From NCBI GenBank assembly GCA_963711095.1, contig CAVQCX010000018.1, forward strand, positions 62,001 to 126,000: 64,000 bases of DNA. Reading direction: 5' to 3'. The notes under the pieces were generated by a model. That model ran no database searches and was not told where the DNA came from. It worked only from the letters and a program-made list of their open reading frames with translations. Made by a program: the position numbers and the translations under genes. The DNA is from CAVQCX01 sp963711095. Its GTDB lineage: Bacteria > Pseudomonadota > Gammaproteobacteria > Chromatiales > Chromatiaceae. Below, piece after piece: positions 45,333 to 55,082 of this stretch (position 1 is its first letter; each line of letters starts with the position of its first letter).

Positions 45333-45639
45333 CCTCGACCCACTCGCCGTAGATCAGCATCCGTTTCTGATGGCAGGACGGACAGAAGCAACGGGTCTTG
45401 CAGGAGAAGGGCAGCAGGTACTCATGACCACACTGGTCGCAATGGACCCGGGCGAACCCCTTGTGCAGGTCACCGCAGTCGAGAAAACGCTCCAGGGTCT
45501 CGTCCTCGACCCGGCGGTGGATGTGCCCGGCCTCGCGCAGCTCCTCGGCATGCTCCTCGACGCAACGGTACAGAGGACTCGCCCGAGGGCTCCGGGGGCG
45601 ATAGACGGCGCAGTCGGGTGCTGCTTCCGTGCAAGGCAT
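45264..45639 (-). pseudogene. IS91-family transposase N-terminal part (remnant E)
   Basis: ATG at 45639 with GGGAGGAG just upstream. It encodes 'SPLYRCVEEHAEELREAGHI', the zinc-binding part 'VHCDQCGHEYLLPFSC' and 'RCFCPSCHQKRM', then 'VPHRQYVFTVPKVLRPC', where it is cut before the HUH motif. It complements remnants A, B and D, which have only the other end. Confidence 0.85.
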
Positions 45640-45786
45640 GCTCTCCTCCCTGGCACTGACGAGAGCATAGAACATTCAGGGAACTTGCGCTGACTTCACC
45701 GCTATTGACACACCCAACCCATCTGAGCGCGCCCAGCAATCGGGCACCGAGCCCGGTGCGCCGTCACGCAGCGCCCGAGCATCCGA

Positions 45787-46740
45787 TCACTCGTCGAACA
45801 CTTCCTCGATGCTCTGCGCGAACAGCGTCTTCTCCGCCCAGCCCTGTAGCTCCTCAGGCTCGGCCTGCGCCACGCGCTCATCGATCTTTGCCGGCAGCCC
45901 ACCGAACTTGCGGATAAGCAGCTTCCTCAACATCTCGATCTCGCCGTCCTTGACCCCTAGCCTGTGACCTTGCTGCTCCCATTCCCGAGTCCACTCTTTG
46001 ACCCGCTCGGCCAACATCGCATCCACCTCCTCAAGCTCATTCAATGCCGGTAAGTCTATCCCTTTGAGCTTGCCCGGCAACAGCACCCGCGCCAGCCAGA
46101 CCGTGAAGGCGCGGCGCAGGCTCACCTGCTCCGGGGCATGCAGCCAGCGCACCAGCAGCTGGATTCCCCGGCGCACCTCCTCGGGGGCACGGCTGTTCTC
46201 CAGCTGCATCAGGGCGCCGGCCATATTGCCCTGCTCGGCGACCAGGGTGACGTCGCCAACACGCCCTTCGTCGAGCAGCAGGTAGCTCAGACCCGGCTGG
46301 TAGCGCCCCAGGCTGCCCGGGGCCGGCTCGATCAGCTCCCCCAGCGTCTCGCTGCCCTGCCAGGCCCGGATGCCGTTGTAGAGCACCAGGGGAAACACCG
46401 GCGGCAAGCGCCCCTGGGCACTGAGCTCGCCATTGCGTACCAGCTGCTGATAGAGCAGACCTACGTAGACCAGCATGCGCAGGGCCATCCAGGGGTCGGG
46501 CTGGGACTGAAACTCGATCAGCAGATAGACGTAGAGCCATTGATCACGGCAACGCACCCGCCAGATGACATCGTCCTCCCGGCGCTTGAGATCCTCGCTG
46601 ACGAAGCTCGCCTGAACCGGCTCGAGGGTGGAGAAATCCAGCTGTGCCACCCAGTCCTCGTGCACGAATCCCTGCAGGAGGTCCTCGACCATGCGCGGAT
46701 GGGAGAAAAACTGGCGGTAGCTGCTGTCGTGCGCGACCAT
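45787..46740 (-). CDS. Rpn/YhgA-family PD-(D/E)XK nuclease-like protein
   Basis: 317 residues. 'DSSYRQFFSHPRMVEDLLQG' opens the Rpn (recombination-promoting nuclease, formerly 'putative transposase YhgA-like') fold. 'DQWLYVYLLIEFQSQPDP' carries the acidic core (E-x-Q) and 'MALRMLVYVGLLYQQL' the following helix. The C-terminal part ('GHRLGVKDGEIEMLRKLLIR') is the usual helical tail. These proteins promote RecA-independent recombination in tests or act as phage-defence nucleases. The frame is intact. Confidence 0.85.
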   Translation of the reverse strand: MVAHDSSYRQFFSHPRMVEDLLQGFVHEDWVAQLDFSTLEPVQASFVSEDLKRREDDVIWRVRCRDQWLYVYLLIEFQSQPDPWMALRMLVYVGLLYQQLVRNGELSAQGRLPPVFPLVLYNGIRAWQGSETLGELIEPAPGSLGRYQPGLSYLLLDEGRVGDVTLVAEQGNMAGALMQLENSRAPEEVRRGIQLLVRWLHAPEQVSLRRAFTVWLARVLLPGKLKGIDLPALNELEEVDAMLAERVKEWTREWEQQGHRLGVKDGEIEMLRKLLIRKFGGLPAKIDERVAQAEPEELQGWAEKTLFAQSIEEVFDE

Positions 46741-46743
46741 GGA

Positions 46744-47109
46744 TCAAGGGCAAGCAGCGAGGCGTCGAAGGGCAACGTTCGCAAGCACCTGAGCCCACGC
46801 AAGGGCCTCGAGGGTCAGAGGGCAGTCGCGGCTATCAGCGCGTCCGCCAGCTGCAGTGAGCTCGCGAGTGCGTGCTCCTCGACCAGAAAGCTGGCGCGGG
46901 CGGAGGTGGATGCGTCGATGCACACTCTCGGCCTTCCAGAACTTCAGGGCGCGCCTCAACGAGCGCAGCTCGCTGGCGTCACGCACACCCTGCACCGGCT
47001 CCATCCAGGTGACCGCGGACATCGCGGGGCCCCGACTCCCGTCCAGCAGATCGGCCGCGGCGGGGTTGCCCCGAAGATTCCAGATCAAGACATCCGTGTC
47101 GATCAGCAT
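46744..47109 (-). pseudogene. PIN-domain (VapC-like) toxin, frameshifted
   Basis: ATG at 47109. It begins 'MLIDTDVLIWNLRGNPAA' (first PIN Asp) and 'AMSAVTWMEPVQGV' (Glu). After 'KAESVHR' the frame should move to 'SFLVEEHALASSLQLADALI' followed by 'AATAL', the second acidic region, but that frame then meets a stop. It is non-functional as written. It overlaps the upstream antitoxin by 7 nt. Confidence 0.75.
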
Positions 47110-47348
47110 GACGGCAAGTGCCGGCTACGCCCCAGGGCACGAACCTCGGCGTCCACATCGCCGTCCCGGTCGGCGCAAACGCGGAACGCGGGATTTCTCT
47201 CACCGGGCGCGCGTTCCGGCTCGTCGGTCCAGCGGACCAGCCGCGCGCGGCGTCGGCCGCGCCAGGTGATAACCACTTCCTCCCCGCGGTCCGCAGCGGC
47301 CAGCAGCTCCCGCGCGTGCAGTCTCATGTCTTTGGTGGTCGCTTCCAT
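47103..47348 (-). CDS. Phd/YefM-type antitoxin
   Basis: 81 residues. 'ATTKDMRLHARELLAAADRG' with 'EEVVITWRGRRRARLV' is the Phd/YefM DNA-binding opening. The acidic C-terminal half would bind the toxin. Its partner PIN toxin is broken, so the antitoxin is orphaned. Confidence 0.8.
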   Translation of the reverse strand: MEATTKDMRLHARELLAAADRGEEVVITWRGRRRARLVRWTDEPERAPGERNPAFRVCADRDGDVDAEVRALGRSRHLPSC

Positions 47349-47404
47349 CTCGGATCGTTTCCAAGTTACATTTTAGAGTGTAACCTTTTCGAAGGTTGCT
47401 TCGC

Positions 47405-47725
47405 TCAAATGGGGACAGACCACGTTTTCTCTTCCCTGATCCTTTCGTACATCCAAGCCGGATCAAGATCAGCACCATTCGGCCAGACCACCACTCCTAG
47501 GTCGAGTCGCGCCTGTGCGAACACGGCTTGGTCTTTCAACGCCTCGTAGAGGCCGCAATCCTGAGCCGTCGTAATCGCCGACAAATCAGCGACGCCGCTT
47601 GTGTCGTCCTGAAAAATCACGGCCAGGCGATCCCCGGGCAGCACAGCAAGCTCCTTGACACGCCAAGGCGCTGCCGGAATCACTCCAGGGGCTTGAAACG
47701 CTTGGGCAGTTGTTTGGCTCGCCAC
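47405..47725 (-). CDS. DUF2442-domain protein (copy 2)
   Basis: 106 residues, GTG start at 47725. 'APWRVKELAVLPGDRLAVIF' and 'LGVVVWPNGADLDPAWMYER' are DUF2442 signatures. It is the paralogue of 39981-40301. Both genes end within a repeated GGGGACAG/AGGGACAG-type sequence and both precede an hrpA copy in map order, so a DUF2442-hrpA segment seems duplicated. Confidence 0.82.
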   Translation of the reverse strand: MASQTTAQAFQAPGVIPAAPWRVKELAVLPGDRLAVIFQDDTSGVADLSAITTAQDCGLYEALKDQAVFAQARLDLGVVVWPNGADLDPAWMYERIREEKTWSVPI

Positions 47726-47730
47726 CGGGG

Positions 47731-48111
47731 TCAGGCCCTCCGACGATGTTCCCCATCGTCGCTGGCGATCAGACTTTCCAGGGGAATATGCAGTCCCTTC
47801 CAGAGCTTTCGAATCATCTCAAGAGAGAGGGGGCGCTTGCGGTTGAGGACCTCGGAGACGCGGCCTCTGTGCCCGATATACGGCTCCAGTGCCTTGCGGT
47901 CGAGGCCGGCTTGATCCAGGCGGAACAGGATCGCATCGATGGGGTCAGGCGGGTCTACGGGATAGTGCTTTGCTTCGTAGACCTGCACCAGCGTCACCAG
48001 TATATCCAGCTCATCACCTTCGCGGGTATCGGGCTCGGCGTCCATAAGGGCCTCGATCCGCGCCAAGGCCGCATCGTAATCCGCTTCCGTCTTGATGGGT
48101 TTGATGTCCAC
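47731..48111 (-). CDS. higA: HigA-type antitoxin with HTH
   Basis: 126 residues, GTG start overlapping the HigB stop (TAGTG). 'EALMDAEPDTREGDELDILV' is the HigA N-terminal helix region. The Xre-type helix-turn-helix follows ('LEPYIGHRGRVSEVLNRKRP'). The order toxin-antitoxin is that of higBA operons, and HigA should repress its own promoter upstream of higB. Confidence 0.88.
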   Translation of the reverse strand: MDIKPIKTEADYDAALARIEALMDAEPDTREGDELDILVTLVQVYEAKHYPVDPPDPIDAILFRLDQAGLDRKALEPYIGHRGRVSEVLNRKRPLSLEMIRKLWKGLHIPLESLIASDDGEHRRRA

Positions 48112-48410
48112 TATACGGTCTCCGCATCTATCGCGTCGTACTCGGCGTGAGTGCCGACAAAACGCACGTACACGACCCCGTACGGGTAGTTGATGGTGAC
48201 CACCAGGCGATACTTGTTTCCGGCAATGTTGAAGACAGCGCGGTTTCCCTTGAGGATGCTGGCCGATCGATACTGCGCTTTGACGGCGTGTGGATCAGGC
48301 CAGCAAGCCTGTTCTGCTTCGCGGTGCCAGCTTTTCAGTGGCTCCTCCGCATCCTCATGGCCAGCCAACAGCCAAAATTCGCGCAATGTCCGTTTGGCGA
48401 TCACTCTCAT
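48111..48410 (-). CDS. higB: HigB-type mRNA interferase toxin
   Basis: 99 residues from the ATG at 48410; the frame to 48434 has eight more codons without a better site. 'MRVIAKRTLREFWL', 'LKSWHREAEQACWPDP' and 'VKAQYRSASILKGNRAVFNI' with 'GNKYRLVVTINYPYGVVYVR' and 'FVGTHAEYDAID' are HigB_toxin (PF09907, RelE superfamily) signatures. It should cut mRNA at the ribosome. The pair sits between DUF2442 copy 2 and hrpA copy 2. Confidence 0.88.
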   Translation of the reverse strand: MRVIAKRTLREFWLLAGHEDAEEPLKSWHREAEQACWPDPHAVKAQYRSASILKGNRAVFNIAGNKYRLVVTINYPYGVVYVRFVGTHAEYDAIDAETV

Positions 48411-48476
48411 GGCTCGAATATAGGCCGCTCCCAAAAAGGGAGCAAGTCCCGATACTGGCTATGCACCCTACGCACC

Positions 48477-51400
48477 CTACAACCCCACCTCCCTCAACCA
48501 CCTCTCGATCCGCTTCACCGACACCGGAACAGCCGTCCCCAATTCCTGCGCAAACAGCGACACCCGCAGTTCCTCCAACATCCACCGCAGCGCCTCCACC
48601 CGCTCGTCCGACCGTCCGCTCAGCCGGCAACGCTCGTCGCGCTCGCTCCACTGCTCCTGGATCGCCGCCATCTCGGCCAGGCGCTGCTGATCCCGCCCCG
48701 CGGCATGCCGCAGCTTCTCGGCGCGCAGGGCGAGCGCCTGGAGATAGCGCGGGTAGTCCTTGAGATGGACATAGGGCACCGGCTGCAGGAAGCCCTTGAA
48801 CACCAGCCGGTCGAGCTGGGCGCGCATGTCCTGCACTGAGGGCTGCCAGTTGACCTGCGTGATGGCGGCGAGCGCCTTGCGCACGGCCTGGTAGCGGTCG
48901 AGGATCTCGCGCACCAGGGCACAGGCCTGCTCCGCAACCTCCATCAGCCGGACACGCCCTTCGTCGATGCGCCCCTCGAATGCATCTTTGTCCCTGACGG
49001 CCGGCCGATCCTCGACGAAGGTGAGATCCAGGATCAGGCCGACCAGCTCGTCCTCCAGCTCCAGCTTCCCGAGGAGGCCGAGCCCCTGGGGCGCCTCCGC
49101 GGCCAGCGCGTACTGCAGCCGCATCGGCACGGATGTCCGGCAGGCTCTTCCTCAGATGCCGCACGTTCTGCGCGAGCCGCAGCATGATCAGGCGGCGCAG
49201 GCCCAGCCGGTGGGCGGCCTGTGCCACACCCTGGGAGTCGAGGATGCGCAGCGCCACGCTGTCGGCCTCGTCCACCAGGGCGGGATAGCCCTGCAGGCGC
49301 ACGCCGCCGCGGCTCAGCTCCACCGACTCGGGCAGCTCGCCGAAGCTCCAGTCCTTGAGGCCGCCGCGCTCCAGGTCCGCGGCCGGGATCTGCCGGAAGG
49401 TCTCCCGCGCCTGCCCCCCGAACCGCTGGCGAAGATCGGCGAGGTCCTGCCCGCTGCCCAGGCTTTGCCCCGCATCGTCCACCACCCGGTAGTGCATCCG
49501 CAGGTGCGGCGGCAGGGCGGACTCGTCCCAGGCATCCTCGGGGACGTGCACGTCGCTGAGGCGCCGCATCTCCTCGCCCAGGGCGCGCAGGAAGGGCCGG
49601 TCGCCGGGCTCCAGGCGCTCGGCCAGGCGCCGGGCATAGTCGGGCACTGGCACGAAGTGCTTGCGAAGCGACTTGGGGAGGCTGCGCAGCAGCGCGGTGA
49701 TGCGCTCCTCCAGCAGCCCCGGCACCAGCCAATCGGCACGGTCCTCGGAGACCTGGTTGAGCACCGCCACCGGCACCACCAGGGTGAGGCCGTCGCGGGT
49801 CTCGCCAGGCTCGAAGTGGTATTCCAGCGGCAGGCGCACGCCCGGGAAGCCCAGGCGGTCGGGGAAGCGCTCGGCGGTCACGCCCGCGGCGCTCTGCTGC
49901 ATCAGGTCCGCCTCGGTCAGGTGCAGCAGCTTGGGCTGGGCGCCGGTGATGCGCCTCAGCCACTGCTCGAACTGAGCGCCTGAATAGATGCCGGCGGGGA
50001 TGCGCTTGTCGTAGAAGTCGAAGAGCGCCTCCTCGCTCACCAGGATGTCGCGCCGACGCGCCTTCTCTTCCAGGTACTGGACCTCGCCGATCAGCTCGGC
50101 GTTGTGGCGGAAGAAGGGGGCGCGGGTGGCGAAGTCCCCTTCCACCAGGGCGAAGCGGATGAAGATTTCCCGGGACTGCACCGGGTCGATGGGGCCGTAG
50201 TTGACCTTGCGCTTGGGGATCAGGGTGAGCCCGTAGAGGCTGACCCGCTCGTAGGCGGCCACCTGGGCGCGCTTGCGCTCCCAGTGGGCCTCGAACCAGG
50301 CGCGGTTGACCAGCTGCCCGGCGGCGGCCTCCACCCACTCAGGCTGGATGCCCGCGATGATCCGCCCGTAGTGCTTGGCGGTCTCCACCCGCTCGCCGGC
50401 GACGATCCACTTGGGCGCCCCTTGGAACAGCCCGGACCCGGGCCAGATCCAGAAGCGCGTGCCCCGCGCTCCCAGATACTCCTTGGTCTCGGTGCGAAAG
50501 CCGATGTGCCCGAGCAGGCCGGTGAGCAGCGAGCGGTGGATCTCCTCGTAGCTGCCCTCCTTTGCGTTGTCCCGGAAGCCCATCTCGTGCATCTGGGCGC
50601 GCAGCTGCTGGTGGATGTCGTGCCACTCCTCCACACGGCTCCAGTTGAGGTAGAGCGTCTGGCAGAGGCGCTGGAACTTGCGCCGCGTCAGGTGCGGGCG
50701 CTTCTCCTGCAGGTGCGCCCAGAGCTTGAGGAAGGCGAGGAAGTCCGACTGCTCGTGGCGGAAGGCGACGTGGGCCTCGTCGGCGGCCTGCTGCTTGTCG
50801 AGCGGGCGCTCGCGCGGGTCCTGGATGCTGAGCGCCGCGGCGATCACGGCGACCTCGCGCAGGCAGTTGCGGTGGGCCGACTCCCAGAGCATGCGCGCGA
50901 TGCGCGGGTCCACCGGCAGGCGCGCGAGCTGGCGCCCCAGGCGGGTGAGGCGCCGGTCGCCGCCGACCGCGCCCAGCTCCTCCAGCAGCCGGTAGCCGTC
51001 GCCGATCATCCGGCTGTCCGGCGGGTCGAGGAACGGGAAGGCCTCGATCTCGCCGAAGCCCAGCACCTTCATCTGCAGGATCACCGAGGCCAGGTTGGTG
51101 CGCAGGATCTCGGGCTCGGTGTAGGGCCGGCGCGCGGCGAAGTCCTCCTCCTCGTAGAGGCGGATGCAGACCCCGGCGGCGACGCGTCCGCAGCGGCCCT
51201 TGCGCTGGTCCGCCGAGGCCTGGGAGACGGGCTCCACCGGCAGGCGCTGCACCTTGCTGCGGTGGCTGTAGCGGCTGATGCGCGCATAGCCCGGGTCGAT
51301 CACGTAGTGGATGCCCGGCACGGTCAGCGAGGTCTCGGCGACGTTGGTGGCGAGCACCACGCGCCGCCCGCCGTGGGTGCGGAACACCCGGGCCTGGTCC

Positions 51401-52382
51401 TCGGCGCTCTGGCGGGCGTAGAGCGGCAGCACCTCGGTGAGGTGCAGGCGGTGCTTGCGCAGGCGCTCGGCGGTCTCGCGGATCTCGCGCTCGCCGGAGA
51501 GGAACACCAGGATGTCGCCCGGACCCTCCCGGGAGAAGCTCGTCCACCGCCTCCAGCACCGCCTGCTGCAGGGTCTCGTCGCGCTCCCCGGCGCCAGGCT
51601 CGGCGGGCGGACGGTAGCGCAGCTCCACCGGATAGGTGCGCCCCGACACGTTGAGCACCGGCGCCCCGCCGAAGTGCCGGGAAAATCGCTCTGGGTCGAT
51701 GGTGGCCGAGGTGACGATCAGCTTGAGGTCGGGACGGCGCGGCAAGAGCTGGCGCAGATAGCCCAGCAGGAAGTCGATGTTGAGGCTGCGCTCGTGGGCC
51801 TCGTCGACGATCAGGGTGTCGTACTCGCCGAGCCAGCGGTCCTGCTGGATCTCGGCCAGCAGTATGCCGTCGGTCATCAGCTTGATGGCGGTCTCGGGGC
51901 GCACATGGTCCTTGAAGCGGACCTTGTAGCCCACGGTGGTGCCGGTCTCCCGACCCAGCTCCTGGGAGATGCGCGAGCACAGGCTGCGCGCCGCGATGCG
52001 CCGGGGCTGGGTGTGGCCGATGCGCCCGTAGAGGCCGCGGCCGAGATCCAGACAGATCTTCGGCAGCTGGGTGGACTTGCCCGAGCCGGTCTCACCGCAC
52101 AGCACCAGCACCTGGTGGCGCTGGATCAGCTCGGCGATCTCGGCGCGGCGCTCGCTGATGGGCAGCTCCGGGGGGAAGAACGGGGTCGGGGCCAGCTCGC
52201 GGCGGCGCCGGGCGAGCGGTTTGGGAGGTGTCGATCGCCTGGATGAGGCTCGTCAGGCCCTGGTCGACGGGCTGGCCTTCGGCGAGGCGGCGCTTGAGAC
52301 CGGAGAGCTGCTTGCGCAGGCGGTGCCGGTCGGCGATCAGGCACTCGTCGATCTCGGCGGCGGGGGGCAGGGGCTCGGTCAC
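48477..52382 (-). pseudogene. hrpA: hrpA copy 2, full length but with three frame breaks
   Basis: The ATG at 52382 starts the N-terminus ('MTEPLPPAAEIDECLIADRH'). A frameshift near 52215 precedes Walker A 'CGETGSGKSTQLPK', 'DEAHERS' (DEAH box) and 'VTSATIDPERFSRHF' (SAT). A one-base insertion near 51537 precedes 'GDILVFLSGEREIRET'. A third break near 49132 precedes 'MRLQYALAAEAPQG' and the rest to 48477. Without the breaks the product would be about 1300 residues, the usual HrpA length. The tract 49680-51530 looks identical to copy 1. The three breaks may be decay or sequence error. Confidence 0.9.
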
Positions 52383-52805
52383 GGGCGGGTCGGACGGCGG
52401 AAAATGGCGATCTTACCCGAATGGGGGTGAGGCGACGGGGTGTGCGGAGCGAAAGCGAGAAGGGCCGCTGGTGTAGTGCTTAAGTCTGCTTCGGTCTTAT
52501 GAGGCGGCGGAGGGGTCGGCTGTATCGCGGCGGGGCGCCGCTCCCACAGGGGGACGCGGGTCTTGGCGGGGTCGGAGGCTTTGGTGGGAGCGCCGCCCTC
52601 GGCGCGATCGGGATTGGGAGCCAGAGGCAAGGGAGGCGCGAGCGACGCGGTTCGTGCCTCACCGCATCCGGGCCGGCTGGAGACTCCCACCGGCGGGCGA
52701 GGGGGTGCCGAGGCCAGCGGATATGTGAAGCAGGGTGGAAGACAGGGCCCGTCCGTATGCATTAGGGTAGAGACCATCTGGTCCGGATCATCCGCAGTAT
52801 TCGCC
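52383..52805. other. Intergenic region with an inverted REP pair
   Basis: No gene is recognised. Two REP-like sequences in inverted orientation (52515-52549 and 52582-52611, cores GGGCGCCGCTCCCA and TGGGAGCGCCGCCC) form a BIME-like unit of the pseudomonad/xanthomonad style. Confidence 0.6.
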
Positions 52806-53798
52806 ATGCCCTGGCTCCGCCCCGGCCTTCTGCTCGCGCTGCTCCCCCTGACCGCGGCGGCCGTCTGGCGCTGCTCGGACGCGGCCGCGGCGAATGCCGG
52901 GCCCACTGACCAGGGGCCTCCCCTGGCCGCGGTGGTCAAGCACCTGGGGAGCGAGGACCCCGCCGGCAGCGAGGACCTGGCCCGGATCGCCCTGTCAGAG
53001 ATGCTGCAGGCCTACGAGCAAATGTTGGACAGGGCCCGCCAATCCCGGCGCAAGGACGCCGAATCCCGCGCCAAGCTGCAGAAATGGCAGGCCTCCACCG
53101 CGGGCTTCCTGGCCGGCCTGCGCTCGCAGCTGGGCGCGGTGGAGAGCGGCGCATCTGTCACTCTGGACACCGAGCCGGACGGCTCCCTTCTGGTGCTGGT
53201 CGAAGGGCGACCCACGGTGGTGAGCGGACCCGACCTCGCGGATCCCGGCGCCCTGGGACGCCGCATCGTGGCGACCTTCTGCGCCAGCCACGACTGTCCG
53301 GCCGCTGCGGGGGACACGGCGTCGGCCGCCGCACCCGTCGAGCCCCCACCCGCCCCGATGAGCACCGGCCACTGGAGCTTCAGCGACCGGCGGGCCACCC
53401 GTTTCGAGACCCAGGAGGGAATCGCGTTCGAGTTCTCCGGCTTCCAGGACCGCTCCGAGAAGCAGGCGACCTCGGACCAGCTCGCCGCGGAGCTACGCCT
53501 GCTCGCCCGGGGGCTCAGGGACGTCCGCTCGCTCGGCCAGATCGTCGACTGGGGCGCCCTGCAGATCGTGCCCACACCCGGCGGCCAGGACCCCCGGGTG
53601 ACCCTCAATGGATACGGCGACTTCCTGTACCTGCCGGTGCCCGGGCTGCTGCGGCATCCCGAGCTGCTGCGCGAGGCACGCCCCTGGATCGAGGCGCGCA
53701 TGGACGGGCGCCCCTACGAGCTGGTGCTCACCCAGGCCGACCGGCTGGTGCACCGTCCGGGCGACCCCGAGGCACCACCCACCGAACAGGCCCGCTGA
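52806..53798 (+). CDS. Secreted hypothetical protein
   Basis: 330 residues from the ATG at 52806. A signal peptide is clear ('MPWLRPGLLLALLPLTAAAV', cleavage near A-N-A). A coiled-coil-like segment follows ('SEMLQAYEQMLDRARQSRRK'), then a Pro/Ala-rich linker near residue 185 and a C-terminal domain ('LRDVRSLGQIVDWGALQIVP'). No family is recognised. The longer frame upstream runs through the REP region and is unlikely. Confidence 0.65.
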   Translation: MPWLRPGLLLALLPLTAAAVWRCSDAAAANAGPTDQGPPLAAVVKHLGSEDPAGSEDLARIALSEMLQAYEQMLDRARQSRRKDAESRAKLQKWQASTAGFLAGLRSQLGAVESGASVTLDTEPDGSLLVLVEGRPTVVSGPDLADPGALGRRIVATFCASHDCPAAAGDTASAAAPVEPPPAPMSTGHWSFSDRRATRFETQEGIAFEFSGFQDRSEKQATSDQLAAELRLLARGLRDVRSLGQIVDWGALQIVPTPGGQDPRVTLNGYGDFLYLPVPGLLRHPELLREARPWIEARMDGRPYELVLTQADRLVHRPGDPEAPPTEQAR

Positions 53799-54032
53799 CG
53801 CGCACCAGCACCAGGGCGGGGCTGGGCCGGCGAGGATCCGGCGAGCCTGTGAGCCTCATTGATCGCGCTGACTCGATTCCGGCCCGGAGGCTGACCCAAC
53901 CTGCAGTAGCGAGACGATTTGTTCCCGGCGCCACGAGGCCCTAGAATCCGCACACGCCGACGGTCCGCCGCTGCTCGGCACGTCAGGCGAGCGGCGTCGG
54001 ACCGCGGACCCGCCGCTCCCCGAGCCACAGCC

Positions 54033-55082
54033 ATGGAATCCATCCTCCTCATCCGTTTGAGCGCCATCGGCGACGTGGTCATGGCGTCGCCGCTGATCTC
54101 TGCCCTGCGCCGCGCTCATCCGGACGCGCATCTCGCCTGGCTGGTCCAGCCCGAGGCGGCGGAGCTGCTTGCTGCCAACCGGCAGCTCGACGAGGTTCTG
54201 ATCTGGCCGCGGGGGGAATGGAGCAGGCTCGCCCGGGAGCGGCGTCTGCTGGCGCTGGCCAGACGTGTGCTGGCCTTCCGGCGCGAGCTGCGACGGCGCC
54301 GCTTCTCCCTGGTCATCGATGCCCAGGGGCTGCTCAAGAGCGGCCTGATGGCCTGGCTGTCAGGCGCGCCGCGACGCATCGGGCTGGGCTCCCGGGAAGG
54401 CAGTGGCTGGCTGATGACCGAGCGCATCGAGCGCGGCGGCGACGCCGGGCGCATCGGCTCGGAGTACCTGCACCTGGCCCGCCAACTGCGCCTGCCGACC
54501 GATGGCTTCCCCATGCGGGTCGCACTGACCGACGACGATCGGCGCACCGCTGCCGAGATCGCCGGGGTGGGAGCAGACGCCGCGCCTTATGCCGTCATCT
54601 GTCCGTTCACCACCCGGCCCCAGAAACACTGGGTCGAGGAGCGCTGGACGGAGCTGGTCGGGCGCGTGCACGCCGAGCTGGGGCTGCGAACCGTCATGCT
54701 CGGTGGTCCCGGGGACCGGGAGGCGGCCGACCAAATCGCAATGCGGTCCCCGAGCGGCCTGATCGACGCCGTGGGCAGGACCCGCCTGCGCCAGGCCGCC
54801 GCCCTGATCGAGAGTGCCCGCCTGCTGATCGGGGTGGATACCGGGCTCAGCCACATGGGCATTGCCTTCGCCACGCCCAGCGTACTGCTGTTCGGCTCCA
54901 CCTTGCCGTACCAAAACACCACCCGAGAGGACGCCGTGGTGCTCTATCACAGCCTTCCCTGCTCGCCCTGCCGGCGCAGGCCCACCTGCGGGGGCGCGTT
55001 CACCTGCATGCGCGAGATCACTGTGGACGAGATCATCGCCACCGCACACCAGGCCCTGAGCGTCCGGACAGGCCCGGTATGA
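54033..55082 (+). CDS. Glycosyltransferase family 9 (heptosyltransferase-like)
   Basis: 349 residues, ATG at 54033. 'MESILLIRLSAIGDVVMASP' is the GT9 opening (R-x-x-x-x-G-D-x-x-x-x-x-P). 'YAVICPFTTRPQKHWVEERW' and 'RLLIGVDTGLSHMGIAFATP' are the sugar-nucleotide-binding and D-x-G-L-x-H motifs. Two C-terminal Cys groups ('SLPCSPCRRRPTCGGAFTCM') match WaaC/WaaF/RfaQ relatives. It should add a heptose or related sugar to the lipopolysaccharide core. It overlaps the next gene by ATGA, so the two act in one pathway. Confidence 0.9.
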   Translation: MESILLIRLSAIGDVVMASPLISALRRAHPDAHLAWLVQPEAAELLAANRQLDEVLIWPRGEWSRLARERRLLALARRVLAFRRELRRRRFSLVIDAQGLLKSGLMAWLSGAPRRIGLGSREGSGWLMTERIERGGDAGRIGSEYLHLARQLRLPTDGFPMRVALTDDDRRTAAEIAGVGADAAPYAVICPFTTRPQKHWVEERWTELVGRVHAELGLRTVMLGGPGDREAADQIAMRSPSGLIDAVGRTRLRQAAALIESARLLIGVDTGLSHMGIAFATPSVLLFGSTLPYQNTTREDAVVLYHSLPCSPCRRRPTCGGAFTCMREITVDEIIATAHQALSVRTGPV

